A stretch of 64,000 bases of DNA from contig NZ_CP013692.1 of NCBI RefSeq assembly GCF_001477625.1, positions 2,046,001 to 2,110,000 on the forward strand, given 5' to 3'. Below, piece after piece: positions 18,576-27,887 of this stretch (its first letter is position 1; each line of letters begins with the position of its first letter). The notes beneath the pieces were generated by a model. The model was given only the letters and a program-made list of their open reading frames with translations, did not search any database and was not told where the DNA came from. A program made the position numbers and the translations under genes. Origin of the DNA: Paucibacter sp. KCTC 42545. GTDB lineage: Bacteria; Pseudomonadota; Gammaproteobacteria; Burkholderiales; Burkholderiaceae_C.

Positions 18576-19043
18576 TCAGGACAAGGCCGCCACAACGTCC
18601 GGCGGCGCCTGCACCAACTCGATCAACACGCCCTCCCCGCCAATCGGGAACTCGGCGCTGCTCTTGGGGTGGATGAAGCAGATGTCGTAGCCCGCTGCGC
18701 CAGGGCGGATGCCTCCAGGCGCAAAACGAACACCGTTGGCGCTCATCCACGCCACCGCCTTGGGCAGGTCATCCACCCACAGGCCAACATGGTTCAGCGG
18801 CGTGCTGTGCACGGCGGGCTTTTTCTCGGGGTCCAGAGGCTGCATCAGGTCAACCTCCACCTTGTGCGGCCCGCTGCCAATGGTGCAGATGTCTTCGTCG
18901 ACGTTCTCGCGTTCGGACACGAAGTTGCCGGTGACAGTGAGGCCCAGCACATCCACCCACAGCTTGCGCAATGCGGCCTTATCCGGGCCGCCGATGGCGA
19001 TTTGCTGGATGCCGAGAATCTTGTAAGGCTTGCTCGTGCTCAT
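18576..19043 (-). CDS. VOC-superfamily protein, probable methylmalonyl-CoA epimerase
   Basis: This is a 155-residue vicinal-oxygen-chelate protein with the paired beta-alpha-beta-beta-beta layout ([18 protein letters not shown], then [17 protein letters not shown]). It is the last gene of the propionyl-CoA operon, and its ATG overlaps the pccA stop as TGATG. By position it should interconvert (S)- and (R)-methylmalonyl-CoA. Putative metal ligands in [12 protein letters not shown] and LIELVQ are visible. The first ligand position, usually His in epimerases, reads Gln (IQQIAIG), so either Gln serves as ligand or it is a related VOC enzyme such as a glyoxalase-like protein. A GTG one codon upstream is an alternative start. 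Confidence 0.7.
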   Translation of the reverse strand: MSTSKPYKILGIQQIAIGGPDKAALRKLWVDVLGLTVTGNFVSERENVDEDICTIGSGPHKVEVDLMQPLDPEKKPAVHSTPLNHVGLWVDDLPKAVAWMSANGVRFAPGGIRPGAAGYDICFIHPKSSAEFPIGGEGVLIELVQAPPDVVAALS

Positions 19044-21106
19044 CACTCGAACCTCAGAATCGGTTGATCCACCGACAAGCTTTCGCCCGGCTTGGCCAGT
19101 ACTTCAGCAACCTTCACATCCTGTGTCGCCAGCAAGATGTTTTCCATCTTCATGGCTTCGATGATGGCCAGGCGCTCACCCGCCTGCACCACCTGGCCCG
19201 GCTGCACCGTCACCTGGGCCAGCAGCCCCGGCATGGGCGAGAGCAAGAACTTGCTGGTGTCCGGTGGCGCCTTGTAAGGCATCAAGGCATGCAGCTCTGC
19301 CGCGCGTGGCGACAACACCGTGACCTTGATGGACAAGCCGTTGTGGCTGATGCGATAGGCCAAGGGGTTCTTGGTCGTGCCGCGTTCAGCCTGGGCAAAG
19401 AAAGGCTTGCCATTGACCAAGCCGCTGAGGCGGATCTCGCTCAGGCGCGAGCGGCATTCGATCTTGTAGCTCTGCTCACCAATCCGGATGGTGGCTTGGC
19501 CCGCCAAGCCAAGGTATTCCGACACATGCACCTCATAGCGCAAGACCTGACCCTGGCCTTGGTGAACGATGGCGACGTAGTCGCTGTCCAACTGCATTTC
19601 ATGGCCAGCCAATTGCCCGCTGATGCCGGCGGCGCGCTCATTGGCCTTGCGGCGAATGAAGGCCGCCAAGGCCACCAGGAACAAGGGGTCCTCATGCGGC
19701 ACATCCTCGGCGCGGAAGCCGTCGGCATAGTGCTGGGCGATGAAGCCGGTGTTGAAGTTGCCCGAGACGAAGTCCGGATGCGCCAGCAGCGCCGACTGGA
19801 AGGGGATGTTGCTGGAGATGCCGCGAATCACAAAGCCATTGAGTGCCTCGCGCATCTTGGCAATGGCGTCCAGGCGATCCTTGCCGTGCACGATCAGCTT
19901 GGCGATCATCGAGTCGTAGAACATCGGGATCTCGCCGCCTTCGTAGACGCCGGTATCCACTCGCACGCCATCCGGCAAGGGCCGGTCACGCGGCGGCGTG
20001 GTGGCGGCCTCCAAGCTGGTGGGCGGCGGCAGATAGCTCACCAAACGGCCGGTGGAAGGCAGGAAGTTGCGGAACGGGTCTTCGGCATTGATGCGGCATT
20101 CAATCGCCCAGCCATCACGGCGCAGGTCTTCTTGCTTGAAGGCCAGCGCTTCGCCAGCCGCCACGCGAATCATCTGCTCCACCAGGTCCAGGCCGGTGAT
20201 GCACTCCGTCACCGGATGCTCTACCTGCAAGCGGGTGTTCATCTCCAGAAAGTAAAAGCTCTGGTCCTTGCCGACCACGAACTCCACCGTACCTGCGCTC
20301 TGGTACTTCACGGCTTTAGCCAAGGCCACGGCCTGCTCGCCCATGGCCTTGCGGGTGGCTTCGGAAATAAAGGGCGACGGCGCCTCTTCGATCACCTTCT
20401 GATGGCGGCGCTGGATGGAGCATTCACGCTCCCAGAGGTAAAGCACATTGCCCTGCGAGTCGCCCAGCACCTGAATCTCGATATGGCGCGGCTCTTCGAC
20501 GAACTTCTCCATGAAGACGCGGTCGTCGCCAAAGCTATTGCGCGCCTCGTTGCGGCAGCTGGTGAAGCCCTCGAAGCATTCCTTGTCGTTGAAGGCCACC
20601 CGCAAGCCCTTGCCACCACCGCCTGCGCTGGCCTTGATCATCACCGGGTAGCCAATGCCTTGCGCGATCTTGACGGCATCTTCGGCCGCCAGAATCGGCT
20701 CGTTGTGGCCGGGAATGGTGTTGACCTGGGCCGCGCCGGCCAGCTTCTTGGAAGCAATCTTGTCGCCCATCGCCGCGATGGAATGGGCCTTGGGGCCGAT
20801 GAAGACCAAGCCTTCTTCTTCCACACGGCGGGCGAACTCTTCGTTTTCGCTCAGGAAACCGTAGCCGGGGTGGATGGCTTCAGCGCCGGTGCTCTTGGCC
20901 GCCGCAATGATCTTGTCGGCCACCAGATAGGACTCGCGCGAAGGCGCTGGGCCAAGCAGCACGGCCTCGTCGGCCAGCTCCACATGGCGGGCATCGCGGT
21001 CCGCCTCGGAGTAAACCGCCACCGTCTTGATGCCCATTTTCTGGGCCGTCTTGATCACCCGGCAGGCGATCTCCCCGCGGTTCGCGATCAGGATTTTCTT
21101 AAACAT
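19043..21106 (-). CDS. pccA: Propionyl/acetyl-CoA carboxylase biotin-containing alpha subunit
   Basis: This is the biotin carboxylase plus biotin-carrier subunit that carboxylates biotin with ATP and bicarbonate and serves PccB. The biotin carboxylase domain begins [18 protein letters not shown] and has the ATP-grasp [13 protein letters not shown] segment. The C-terminal carrier domain has the biotinylated lysine in EAMKMEN, near residue 653. Length is 687 residues, in line with bacterial PccA. GGGAG lies just upstream of the start. The partners (pccB, mutase, meaB) in the same operon point to propionyl-CoA rather than acetyl-CoA as substrate. Confidence 0.95.
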   Translation of the reverse strand: MFKKILIANRGEIACRVIKTAQKMGIKTVAVYSEADRDARHVELADEAVLLGPAPSRESYLVADKIIAAAKSTGAEAIHPGYGFLSENEEFARRVEEEGLVFIGPKAHSIAAMGDKIASKKLAGAAQVNTIPGHNEPILAAEDAVKIAQGIGYPVMIKASAGGGGKGLRVAFNDKECFEGFTSCRNEARNSFGDDRVFMEKFVEEPRHIEIQVLGDSQGNVLYLWERECSIQRRHQKVIEEAPSPFISEATRKAMGEQAVALAKAVKYQSAGTVEFVVGKDQSFYFLEMNTRLQVEHPVTECITGLDLVEQMIRVAAGEALAFKQEDLRRDGWAIECRINAEDPFRNFLPSTGRLVSYLPPPTSLEAATTPPRDRPLPDGVRVDTGVYEGGEIPMFYDSMIAKLIVHGKDRLDAIAKMREALNGFVIRGISSNIPFQSALLAHPDFVSGNFNTGFIAQHYADGFRAEDVPHEDPLFLVALAAFIRRKANERAAGISGQLAGHEMQLDSDYVAIVHQGQGQVLRYEVHVSEYLGLAGQATIRIGEQSYKIECRSRLSEIRLSGLVNGKPFFAQAERGTTKNPLAYRISHNGLSIKVTVLSPRAAELHALMPYKAPPDTSKFLLSPMPGLLAQVTVQPGQVVQAGERLAIIEAMKMENILLATQDVKVAEVLAKPGESLSVDQPILRFE

Positions 21107-21176
21107 GCTGCTCTCCCGGGGTGAACTCGCCTGCGGCGCGAGCACCGCGATGGGTCATGAGGAACTTGGTCAACAT
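21099..21176 (-). CDS. Possible 25-codon leader peptide overlapping the pccA start
   Basis: On the minus strand an ATG at 21176 is preceded by GGAG seven bases upstream and encodes a 25-residue peptide starting MLTKFLMTHRG. Its TAA stop lies just inside pccA, so it overlaps the pccA start codon by 8 bases in another frame. The arrangement would allow translational coupling of pccA to the leader. No domain is expected in so short a peptide. The start site and overlap are seen directly; translation and any regulatory role are inference. Confidence 0.35.
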   Translation of the reverse strand: MLTKFLMTHRGARAAGEFTPGEQHV

Positions 21177-21207
21177 TGTCAGTCTCCAAACTAAATTTTT
21201 TGATCGT

Positions 21208-21882
21208 CTACTTGGGCAGCAGCAAGCGGCCGGCCAGACATTGTTCGGTCCAATCGGCCACGCGGCGGTCGATCCAGGCGCGGCTTTGCCCCACCACCGG
21301 GCCTGCGCCCTGGTAGGTGAAGGACAGCATCAAGGGCGCGCGGCGGGCCTGCTCACCCTCGTCGTCCAAGCCGCCGGCCCGCTTCAAATCGGCGGCGGCT
21401 GCGGCGCGGCTTTGGCCATCGACGCGGTAGAGCAAGATCACCGGCAAGGTCGATAAATCAAACTCGCAGGCCGCGATCCGCGTCAGCACGCTCTCGCCAT
21501 AAATGCGCCGGGCGCAAGCGGCAAAGCCTTCGGCGGCCACGGCGCGGCTCTTGGCCTCGCTCCACTCGCCTTGTTCTGCCAGGGGTTTGGCCGCACTCAA
21601 AGCCTGATCGAGGTCGCGCACCAAGACGCCTTGCGCCTGCGCTGCCGAATCCAGGCTCTGGCGTGCAGCCGCATCGCCCAGGGCCGCCGGCGCGATCAGC
21701 AAGGACTGCTCCAGCGGCAGCGCATGCATGGCCACACAAGGCTTGGCCCGGCTGGGCGTGGCGCCTCCCAAAGGCATGAGGTTAGGAACCTGCGCTTGCA
21801 CCGCCTGCGCCAAGCCGGCAGAAGCCAAGCCTGCCGCCAGCAGCGCCTTCAAAAAGACCTTGGCACGCATAGGGCGGCCCAT
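21208..21882 (-). CDS. Secreted protein of unknown function between pccB and pccA
   Basis: This is a protein of about 225 residues that I do not recognise. A signal peptide is clear: RAKVFLKALLAAGLASAG, with a likely signal-peptidase site at AQA before QVPNLMPLGG. The mature part has at least three cysteines (KPCVAMHAL, FAACARRIYGE and IAACEFDLS), and a further one near the C-terminus (TEQCLAGRLLLPK), consistent with periplasmic disulfides. The ATG chosen overlaps the pccB stop as TGATG; an ATG four codons later is equally possible. Being inside a cytoplasmic catabolic operon, a periplasmic protein is out of place, so its function cannot be inferred from its neighbours. Confidence 0.75.
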   Translation of the reverse strand: MGRPMRAKVFLKALLAAGLASAGLAQAVQAQVPNLMPLGGATPSRAKPCVAMHALPLEQSLLIAPAALGDAAARQSLDSAAQAQGVLVRDLDQALSAAKPLAEQGEWSEAKSRAVAAEGFAACARRIYGESVLTRIAACEFDLSTLPVILLYRVDGQSRAAAAADLKRAGGLDDEGEQARRAPLMLSFTYQGAGPVVGQSRAWIDRRVADWTEQCLAGRLLLPK

Positions 21883-23423
21883 CACAGCGGCATATTGCCG
21901 TGCTTGCGCCACGGGTTTTCCAGCTTCTTGTCCTTCAACATGGCCAAGCTGCGGCAGATGCGCTTGCGCGTCTCATGCGGCTGGATCACATCGTCGATGA
22001 AGCCGCGTGCGCCAGCCACAAAGGGGTTGGCAAAGCGGGCCTTGTACTCGGCTTCCTTGGCGGCCAGTTTGGCGGGATCGCCCTTGTCTTCGCGGAAGAT
22101 GATCTCCACCGCGCCCTTGGCACCCATCACCGCGATTTCAGCGTTAGGCCAGGCAAAGTTGACGTCGCCACGCAGGTGCTTGGAGCTCATCACATCGTAA
22201 GCGCCGCCGTAGGCCTTGCGGGTGATCACGGTGACCTTGGGCACCGTGCATTCGGCATAGGCATAAAGCAGCTTGGCGCCATGCTTGATGATGCCGCCGT
22301 ACTCTTGGCTCGTGCCGGGCATGAAGCCGGGCACATCGACGAAGGTGATGACGGGAATATTGAAGGCATCGCAAAAACGCACAAAGCGGGCGGCCTTGAT
22401 GCTGCTCTTGATGTCCAGGCAGCCAGCCAGCACCAGGGGCTGATTGGCGACGATGCCCACCGTTTGGCCTTCCATGCGGGCGAAACCGGTGAGGATGTTC
22501 TTGGCGTACTCGGGCTGCAGTTCGAAGAAATCGCCGTCGTCCACGACCTTGAGCAAAAGCTCCTTCATGTCGTAGGGCTTGTTGGCGTTGTCGGGCACCA
22601 AGGTGTCCAGCGAATAGTCCAAGCGGCCAGCCGGGTCGCCGCCGTTGAAGCCCTGACGGGTGGGGGCCTTCTCGCGGTTGTTCAGCGGCAGATAGTTGAA
22701 GAAGCGCCGCAGCATCAGAATCGCCTCGACATCGTTGTCGAAAGCCAGATCGGCCACGCCGCTCTTGGATGTGTGCGTTGCCGCGCCGCCCAACTCCTCG
22801 GCGGTCACTTCCTCATGGGTGACGGTCTTCACCACCTCGGGGCCGGTGACGAACATATAGCTGGAGTCCTTCACCATGAAGATGAAGTCCGTCATCGCCG
22901 GGCTGTACACCGCGCCACCAGCGCAGGGGCCCATGATCATGCTGATCTGCGGAATCACGCCCGAGGCCAGCACATTGCGCTGGAAGACATCGGCATAGCC
23001 GCCCAAGGAGGCCACGCCTTCCTGGATGCGCGCACCGCCCGAGTCGTTCAAGCCGATCACCGGGGCACCAACCTTCATGGCCTGGTCCATCACCTTGCAG
23101 ATCTTCTCGGCATGCGATTCGCTCAGCGCGCCGCCGAAGACGGTGAAGTCCTGGCTGAAGCTAAAGGCCAGGCGGCCGTTGATCATGCCGTAGCCGGTCA
23201 CCACGCCGTCGCCGGGGATCTTGTTGTCGGCCATGCCGAAGTCCACGCAGCGGTGCTCGACAAACATATCCCATTCTTCGAAGGTACCTTCGTCGAACAG
23301 CAGTTCCAGCCGCTCGCGCGCCGTCAGCTTGCCCTTGGCATGTTGGGCCGCAATGCGCTTCTCGCCGCCGCCCAGGCGGGCCAGGGCGCGCTTTTCTTCT
23401 AGCCTTTGTTGGATGTCATGCAT
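21882..23423 (-). CDS. pccB: Propionyl-CoA carboxylase carboxyltransferase beta subunit
   Basis: PccB transfers CO2 from carboxybiotin on PccA to propionyl-CoA to make (S)-methylmalonyl-CoA. The N-terminal [20 protein letters not shown] and the oxyanion segments [16 protein letters not shown] and [20 protein letters not shown] are typical of PccB-type carboxyltransferases. Length is 513 residues. The start overlaps the meaB stop by 8 bp. A much longer in-frame reading that runs back into meaB is rejected. The order mcm-GNAT-meaB-pccB-X-pccA-VOC is a complete propionate-to-succinate route. Confidence 0.96.
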   Translation of the reverse strand: MHDIQQRLEEKRALARLGGGEKRIAAQHAKGKLTARERLELLFDEGTFEEWDMFVEHRCVDFGMADNKIPGDGVVTGYGMINGRLAFSFSQDFTVFGGALSESHAEKICKVMDQAMKVGAPVIGLNDSGGARIQEGVASLGGYADVFQRNVLASGVIPQISMIMGPCAGGAVYSPAMTDFIFMVKDSSYMFVTGPEVVKTVTHEEVTAEELGGAATHTSKSGVADLAFDNDVEAILMLRRFFNYLPLNNREKAPTRQGFNGGDPAGRLDYSLDTLVPDNANKPYDMKELLLKVVDDGDFFELQPEYAKNILTGFARMEGQTVGIVANQPLVLAGCLDIKSSIKAARFVRFCDAFNIPVITFVDVPGFMPGTSQEYGGIIKHGAKLLYAYAECTVPKVTVITRKAYGGAYDVMSSKHLRGDVNFAWPNAEIAVMGAKGAVEIIFREDKGDPAKLAAKEAEYKARFANPFVAGARGFIDDVIQPHETRKRICRSLAMLKDKKLENPWRKHGNMPL

Positions 23424-24426
23424 GCTTGTCTCCAGAGAAATGAGCGAGTAGTTGACGCGCCGCCGTACTGGGCGCGAGTTGGCCGGCCAGCACTTGTTCA
23501 ATGCTAGGTGCCAGGGCCGCTTGCACGGCGGTGTGGGTAGAAAACTGTTGTTGCAAGCCGGCTTGGATGCGTTCCCACATCCAGGCCAGGGCCTGCTGGC
23601 GGCGCTTCTCAGCCAAAGCGCCATTGGCCTCTTGCAGGCTGCGGTAGCGGCACACCGCCGCCCAAAATTCTTCCAGCCCTTGGGCTTTCAAAGCGCTGAG
23701 TTGCATCACCTGGGGATACCAGGCCGGCGCTTGCTCCGCAGAATCATGACCATGGCCATGCATGGCATGCACACGCAGATTGCTGCTGATGTGGGCACGC
23801 GCCCGGGTGGCGGCCAGCGCATCGAGATCGGCCTTGTTGATCACCACCAAGTCGGCCAATTCCATCACGCCTTTTTTGATGGCCTGCAAGTCATCGCCCG
23901 CATTGGGCAATTGCAGGAGCACATACATATCCGTCATGCCGGCCACGGCGGTTTCGCTCTGGCCCACGCCCACGGTTTCGACGATGACGACGTCATAGCC
24001 CGCCGCCTCACAAACCAGCATGGCCTCGCGCGTTTTCTCGGCCACGCCGCCCAGGGTGCCGCTACTGGGGCTGGGGCGGATATAAGCTTGGGGCTGCATG
24101 GAAAGCCGCTCCATGCGGGTCTTGTCACCCAAGATGGAGCCGCCGGACACGGTGCTGGAGGGATCCACCGCCAGCACCGCCACGCGCAGGCCGCGCTCGA
24201 TCAAGAAGAGGCCAAGCGCTTCGATGAAGGTGCTTTTGCCCACACCCGGCACGCCGGAAATGCCCAGGCGGAAGGCGCGGCCGGTGAGCGGCAAGATCTC
24301 GGTCAGCAAGGCATCGGCCTGCAAGCGATGGTCCGCGCGGGTCGACTCCAGCAAGGTGATGGCCTTGGCCATGGCACGGCGCTGGACCGGGTTTGAGGCT
24401 GATTGCAAGTCCGCCGCCAGATTCAT
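23416..24426 (-). CDS. meaB: MeaB/ArgK-type G-protein chaperone of methylmalonyl-CoA mutase
   Basis: MeaB is a GTPase that loads and protects the adenosylcobalamin cofactor of methylmalonyl-CoA mutase. The Walker A motif is GVPGVGKS at residues 58-65. The signal-recognition-like [19 protein letters not shown] follows, and NKADLDAL near residue 197 is the guanine-specificity motif. Length is 336 residues. It is encoded between the GNAT gene (4-bp ATGA overlap) and pccB (8-bp overlap), close to its client enzyme, as in most bacteria with this pathway. The older name ArgK is a historical misassignment. Confidence 0.95.
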   Translation of the reverse strand: MNLAADLQSASNPVQRRAMAKAITLLESTRADHRLQADALLTEILPLTGRAFRLGISGVPGVGKSTFIEALGLFLIERGLRVAVLAVDPSSTVSGGSILGDKTRMERLSMQPQAYIRPSPSSGTLGGVAEKTREAMLVCEAAGYDVVIVETVGVGQSETAVAGMTDMYVLLQLPNAGDDLQAIKKGVMELADLVVINKADLDALAATRARAHISSNLRVHAMHGHGHDSAEQAPAWYPQVMQLSALKAQGLEEFWAAVCRYRSLQEANGALAEKRRQQALAWMWERIQAGLQQQFSTHTAVQAALAPSIEQVLAGQLAPSTAARQLLAHFSGDKHA

Positions 24427-24908
24427 GCGCGCAACTCCATGGCCGGGTTCCAGCGGTACTCCACATCGAACTCCTGCTCGGCCACTTGCTGAAAGCCGTG
24501 GGCCTGGTAGAAGTCATTCGCGCGGCTCAGCTTGAGTGCGCCAAGGCTGATCTCACAAGCGCTCAGGCGCGCTTGGCGCTTGATTTGTTCCATCACCCAG
24601 CTACCGGCGCCATGTCCTTGAGCTGCTGGACTGAGGTAGAGATGTTCCAAACGCAAGACCTGACCCTCGGGGCGCGGCTTGACGGTGAAGAAGCCCAGCC
24701 TCTGACCGGACTCGGCACTGACGATGTGCTGCATGAAAGCGGGCTCGAAGCCGGCCTGGAAGCGCGCCCGCGCCCGCGCCGGGTCAAAGCGGCCCAGCCG
24801 TTCCAGGCTTTCCTGCAAGGCGGCGATGCGCAGGGCCAGCAGCGACTCAAAGTCGGCCTCGACCACCGGCTCCAGCCGCCATTTCAGCGATGCTGGCGCA
24901 GGGCTCAA
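24423..24908 (-). CDS. GNAT-family N-acetyltransferase inside the methylmalonyl-CoA operon
   Basis: This is a 161-residue GNAT protein with the acetyl-CoA-binding pattern around [17 protein letters not shown] and the C-terminal [12 protein letters not shown] element. It is tightly embedded in the operon, with 4-bp ATGA overlaps to both the mutase upstream and meaB downstream, so it is cotranslated with them. Its substrate is unknown. Position suggests it acylates something linked to propionyl- or methylmalonyl-CoA metabolism, for example lysines on a pathway enzyme, but a passenger gene is equally possible. One position of the Q/RxxGxG/A loop reads HGAGS. Confidence 0.85.
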   Translation of the reverse strand: MSPAPASLKWRLEPVVEADFESLLALRIAALQESLERLGRFDPARARARFQAGFEPAFMQHIVSAESGQRLGFFTVKPRPEGQVLRLEHLYLSPAAQGHGAGSWVMEQIKRQARLSACEISLGALKLSRANDFYQAHGFQQVAEQEFDVEYRWNPAMELRA

Positions 24909-27133
24909 GCGGCCACCGCCTGGCGAATTTGCTCCAGCACGTCTTTGGCACTCGCCGGGATGGGCGTGCCCGGGCCGTAAATGCCCTTGACGCCGGACTG
25001 GTACAAGAACTCGTAATCCTGCGCCGGGATGACGCCGCCAACGAAGACGATGATGTCGTCCGCGCCCTGCTCTTTCAGCGCCGCGATGATGGCGGGCACC
25101 AAGGTCTTGTGCCCTGCCGCCAAGGTCGACACGCCAACGGCGTGCACATCATTCTCGATCGCTTGGCGGGCGCATTCCTCGGGCGTCTGGAACAGCGGGC
25201 CGATGTCCACATCGAAGCCCAGGTCGGCATAGGCACTGGCCACCACCTTGGCGCCGCGGTCATGGCCGTCCTGGCCCAGCTTGGCAATCATCACGCGGGG
25301 GCGGCGGCCTTGGCCTTCAGCAAAAGCCTTGATCTCGTCTTGCAGCTTGGCCCAACCTTCGGCCGAGTCGTAAGCGGCGGCATAGACACCACTGACCTTC
25401 TGAGTATCCGCGCGGTGGCGGCCGAACTCGGCTTCCAGCGCATCGCTGATCTCACCCACGGTGGCGCGCAATCGCGTGGCCTTGATGGCCAAGTCCAGCA
25501 GATTGCCTTGGCCGGTGCGGGCCGACTCCGTCAGCGCCGCCAAGGCGGCCTGCACCGCCGCCGCATCGCGGGTGGCGCGAATCTGCTTCAGGCGGGTGAT
25601 CTGGCCATCGCGCACGCGCACATTGTCCACATCAAGAATTTCGATCGGATCTTCCTTGGCCAGCTTGTATTTGTTGACGCCAACAATCACGTCTTTGCCG
25701 GAGTCGATGCGAGCTTGCTTCTCCGCCGCGCTGGCCTCGATCTTGAGCTTGGCCCAGCCGCTGTCCACCGCCTTGACCATGCCGCCCATGGCCTCGACCT
25801 CTTCGATGATGGACCAGGCCTTGTCGGCCATGTCCTGCGTCAGCTTCTCCATCATGTAGCTACCGGCCCAGGGGTCGATGACGCTGGTGATGTGCGTTTC
25901 TTCCTGGATGATCAGCTGGGTGTTGCGGGCGATGCGCGAGGAAAACTCGGTGGGCAGCGCAATCGCTTCGTCCAGCGAATTGGTGTGCAGCGATTGCGTG
26001 CCGCCAAACACCGCAGCCATCGCCTCGATGGTGGTGCGCACCACATTGTTGTAGGGGTCTTGCTCGGTCAGCGACCAGCCCGAAGTCTGGCTGTGGGTGC
26101 GCAGCATCAGGCTCTTGGGCTTCTTGGCATCAAAGCCCTTCATGATTCGGCACCACAGCAGGCGCGCGGCCCGCATCTTTGCGATCTCCAGATAGAAGTT
26201 CATGCCCACGGCCCAGAAGAAGCTCAGGCGGCCGGCAAAGTCATCCACATCCATGCCCTTGGCAATAGCGGTCTTCACATATTCCTTGCCATCGGCCAGG
26301 GTGAAGGCCAGCTCCAAAGCTTGATTGGCGCCCGCCTCTTGCATGTGATAGCCCGAGATCGAGATCGAGTTGAACTTCGGCATGTGCTGGGCCGTGTACT
26401 CGATGATGTCGCCGATGATCTTCATCGACGGCTCGGGCGGGTAGATATAAGTGTTGCGAACCATGAACTCCTTGAGGATGTCGTTCTGGATCGTGCCACT
26501 CAGCTGATCTTGCGAAACGCCCTGCTCCTCGGCCGCCACCACATAGCCGGCCAACACTGGCAGCACGGCGCCATTCATGGTCATGGACACCGAAACCTTG
26601 TCGAGCGGAATGCCGTCGAACAAGATCTTCATGTCTTCGGCCGAATCAATCGCCACGCCGGCCTTGCCGACGTCACCGGTCACGCGCGGGTGATCGCTGT
26701 CGTAGCCGCGGTGGGTCGCCAAGTCGAAGGCCACCGACACGCCCTGCCCGCCCGCCGCCAAGGCCTTGCGGTAGAAGGCATTGCTTTCCTCCGCAGTAGA
26801 GAAACCGGCGTACTGGCGGATGGTCCAGGGGCGCACCGCATACATGGTGGCTTGCGGGCCGCGCAAAAAGGGCTCGAAGCCGGGCAAGGTATTGGCGTGG
26901 GGTAGTTCCGCCGTGTCCTCGGCCGTGTACAGGGGCTTGACCACCAAGCCTTCCGGCGTATGCCAGTTCAAAGCATCCACATTGCCGCCGGGGGCCGACT
27001 TGGCAGCGGCCTTGTGCCACTGCGCCAGATCGGCTGCAGCAAATTCGCCAGCCGCCGAAGGCGAGTTGACGGGCGCCGTTGACTTGGGCGCTGCTGCAGC
27101 TGAGGCGGGAACTGATGAACGTGAATCTGACAT
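24905..27133 (-). CDS. scpA: Adenosylcobalamin-dependent methylmalonyl-CoA mutase
   Basis: This enzyme rearranges (R)-methylmalonyl-CoA to succinyl-CoA with coenzyme B12. The catalytic barrel includes [20 protein letters not shown], and the C-terminal B12-binding domain has DGHDRGAK (cobalt-ligating His near 624). Length is 742 residues, matching the homodimeric or large-subunit type. A low-complexity N-terminal 45 residues (Ala/Ser-rich) precede the conserved part. It is the first gene of the minus-strand operon and faces a divergent GntR regulator across 83 bp. Confidence 0.96.
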   Translation of the reverse strand: MSDSRSSVPASAAAAPKSTAPVNSPSAAGEFAAADLAQWHKAAAKSAPGGNVDALNWHTPEGLVVKPLYTAEDTAELPHANTLPGFEPFLRGPQATMYAVRPWTIRQYAGFSTAEESNAFYRKALAAGGQGVSVAFDLATHRGYDSDHPRVTGDVGKAGVAIDSAEDMKILFDGIPLDKVSVSMTMNGAVLPVLAGYVVAAEEQGVSQDQLSGTIQNDILKEFMVRNTYIYPPEPSMKIIGDIIEYTAQHMPKFNSISISGYHMQEAGANQALELAFTLADGKEYVKTAIAKGMDVDDFAGRLSFFWAVGMNFYLEIAKMRAARLLWCRIMKGFDAKKPKSLMLRTHSQTSGWSLTEQDPYNNVVRTTIEAMAAVFGGTQSLHTNSLDEAIALPTEFSSRIARNTQLIIQEETHITSVIDPWAGSYMMEKLTQDMADKAWSIIEEVEAMGGMVKAVDSGWAKLKIEASAAEKQARIDSGKDVIVGVNKYKLAKEDPIEILDVDNVRVRDGQITRLKQIRATRDAAAVQAALAALTESARTGQGNLLDLAIKATRLRATVGEISDALEAEFGRHRADTQKVSGVYAAAYDSAEGWAKLQDEIKAFAEGQGRRPRVMIAKLGQDGHDRGAKVVASAYADLGFDVDIGPLFQTPEECARQAIENDVHAVGVSTLAAGHKTLVPAIIAALKEQGADDIIVFVGGVIPAQDYEFLYQSGVKGIYGPGTPIPASAKDVLEQIRQAVAA

Positions 27134-27216
27134 GGGAGGCTCCGGTCGTTCAACTACGCTGTCGAACTTTCATTCATAATTATAAATTCAAAAATGACTG
27201 AACTCTGACAAATCCA
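27134..27216. promoter_or_regulatory. Divergent promoter/operator region between the mutase and GntR genes
   Basis: This 83-bp gap is strikingly AT-rich around 27170-27195. It contains the palindrome ATAATTAT (27176-27183) inside a stretch that supplies TATAAT-like -10 boxes in both directions. Both promoters and a GntR operator probably overlap here. The regulator gene begins at the other edge, so autoregulation with control of the mutase operon is likely, though inferred. Confidence 0.45.
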
Positions 27217-27885
27217 ATGGCCACACCCCAAGCTCTGGCACCGCGAGCCCTCTACCAAGAGGTGGCCGAACGCCTGCGCGCGCAAATCTTCAGCCGCGAA
27301 CTCGAGCCCGGCCATTGGATTGATGAACTCAAGATTTGCCGCGACCTCGGCATCAGCCGAACACCGCTGCGCGAAGCCCTGAAAGTCTTGGCGGCTGAAG
27401 GCCTGGTGACGATGAAGGTGCGGCGCGGCGCCTATGTGACCGAAATGTCAGAGCGCGATGTGCGCGAGGCCTACCAGTTGCTGGCCCTGCTGGAAAGCGA
27501 TGCCACGGCACGCGTTTGCCAACTGGCGAGCGCGGAGCAAATGCAAGAGCTACAGGCCCTGCACAAAACCCTGGTGGACCAAGCAGAGCATCACGAGGCC
27601 TTTTTCGCGACCAATGAGCGCTTTCACCTGCGCATCCTAGAAATTGAAGGCAATCGCTGGCGCCAGCAAATCGTCACCGACCTGCGCCGAGTGATGAAGC
27701 TCAACCGCCATCACTCCTTGTTCAAGCAAGGGCGAATCCAAGATTCGCTGCAGGAGCACGAAATGCTGATCGCCGCACTGGTCGAACGCCGCAGCGAGGA
27801 CGCGGCGCGACTCATGCGCATGCATTTCGACAACGGCCTCGCCGCAGCCACCCACGGCACGCCCGCATCAGGCGCGGGCGACTAA
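27217..27885 (+). CDS. GntR/FCD-family regulator, probable controller of the methylmalonyl-CoA operon
   Basis: This is a 222-residue FadR-subfamily GntR regulator. The winged helix covers about residues 10-75 (DELKICRDLGISRTPLREALK, a typical recognition helix) and the FCD ligand domain about 85-210. In the FCD domain ERFHLRILE and the later HEMLIAAL supply the usual metal or ligand histidines. It is divergent from the mutase gene and convergent with, only 2 bp from, the glycosyltransferase/methyltransferase gene. The likely effector is a propionate- or methylcitrate-related acid, by context only. Confidence 0.9.
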   Translation: MATPQALAPRALYQEVAERLRAQIFSRELEPGHWIDELKICRDLGISRTPLREALKVLAAEGLVTMKVRRGAYVTEMSERDVREAYQLLALLESDATARVCQLASAEQMQELQALHKTLVDQAEHHEAFFATNERFHLRILEIEGNRWRQQIVTDLRRVMKLNRHHSLFKQGRIQDSLQEHEMLIAALVERRSEDAARLMRMHFDNGLAAATHGTPASGAGD

Positions 27886-27887
27886 CT

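Noticed and set aside
18971..21124. Plus-strand open frame of 717 codons opposite pccA
   Set aside because: It is a high-GC antisense shadow; the minus strand encodes a complete PccA with biotin carboxylase and biotin-carrier motifs.
24890..26905. Plus-strand open frame of 671 codons opposite the mutase
   Set aside because: The minus strand is a full methylmalonyl-CoA mutase; the antisense frame has no family features.
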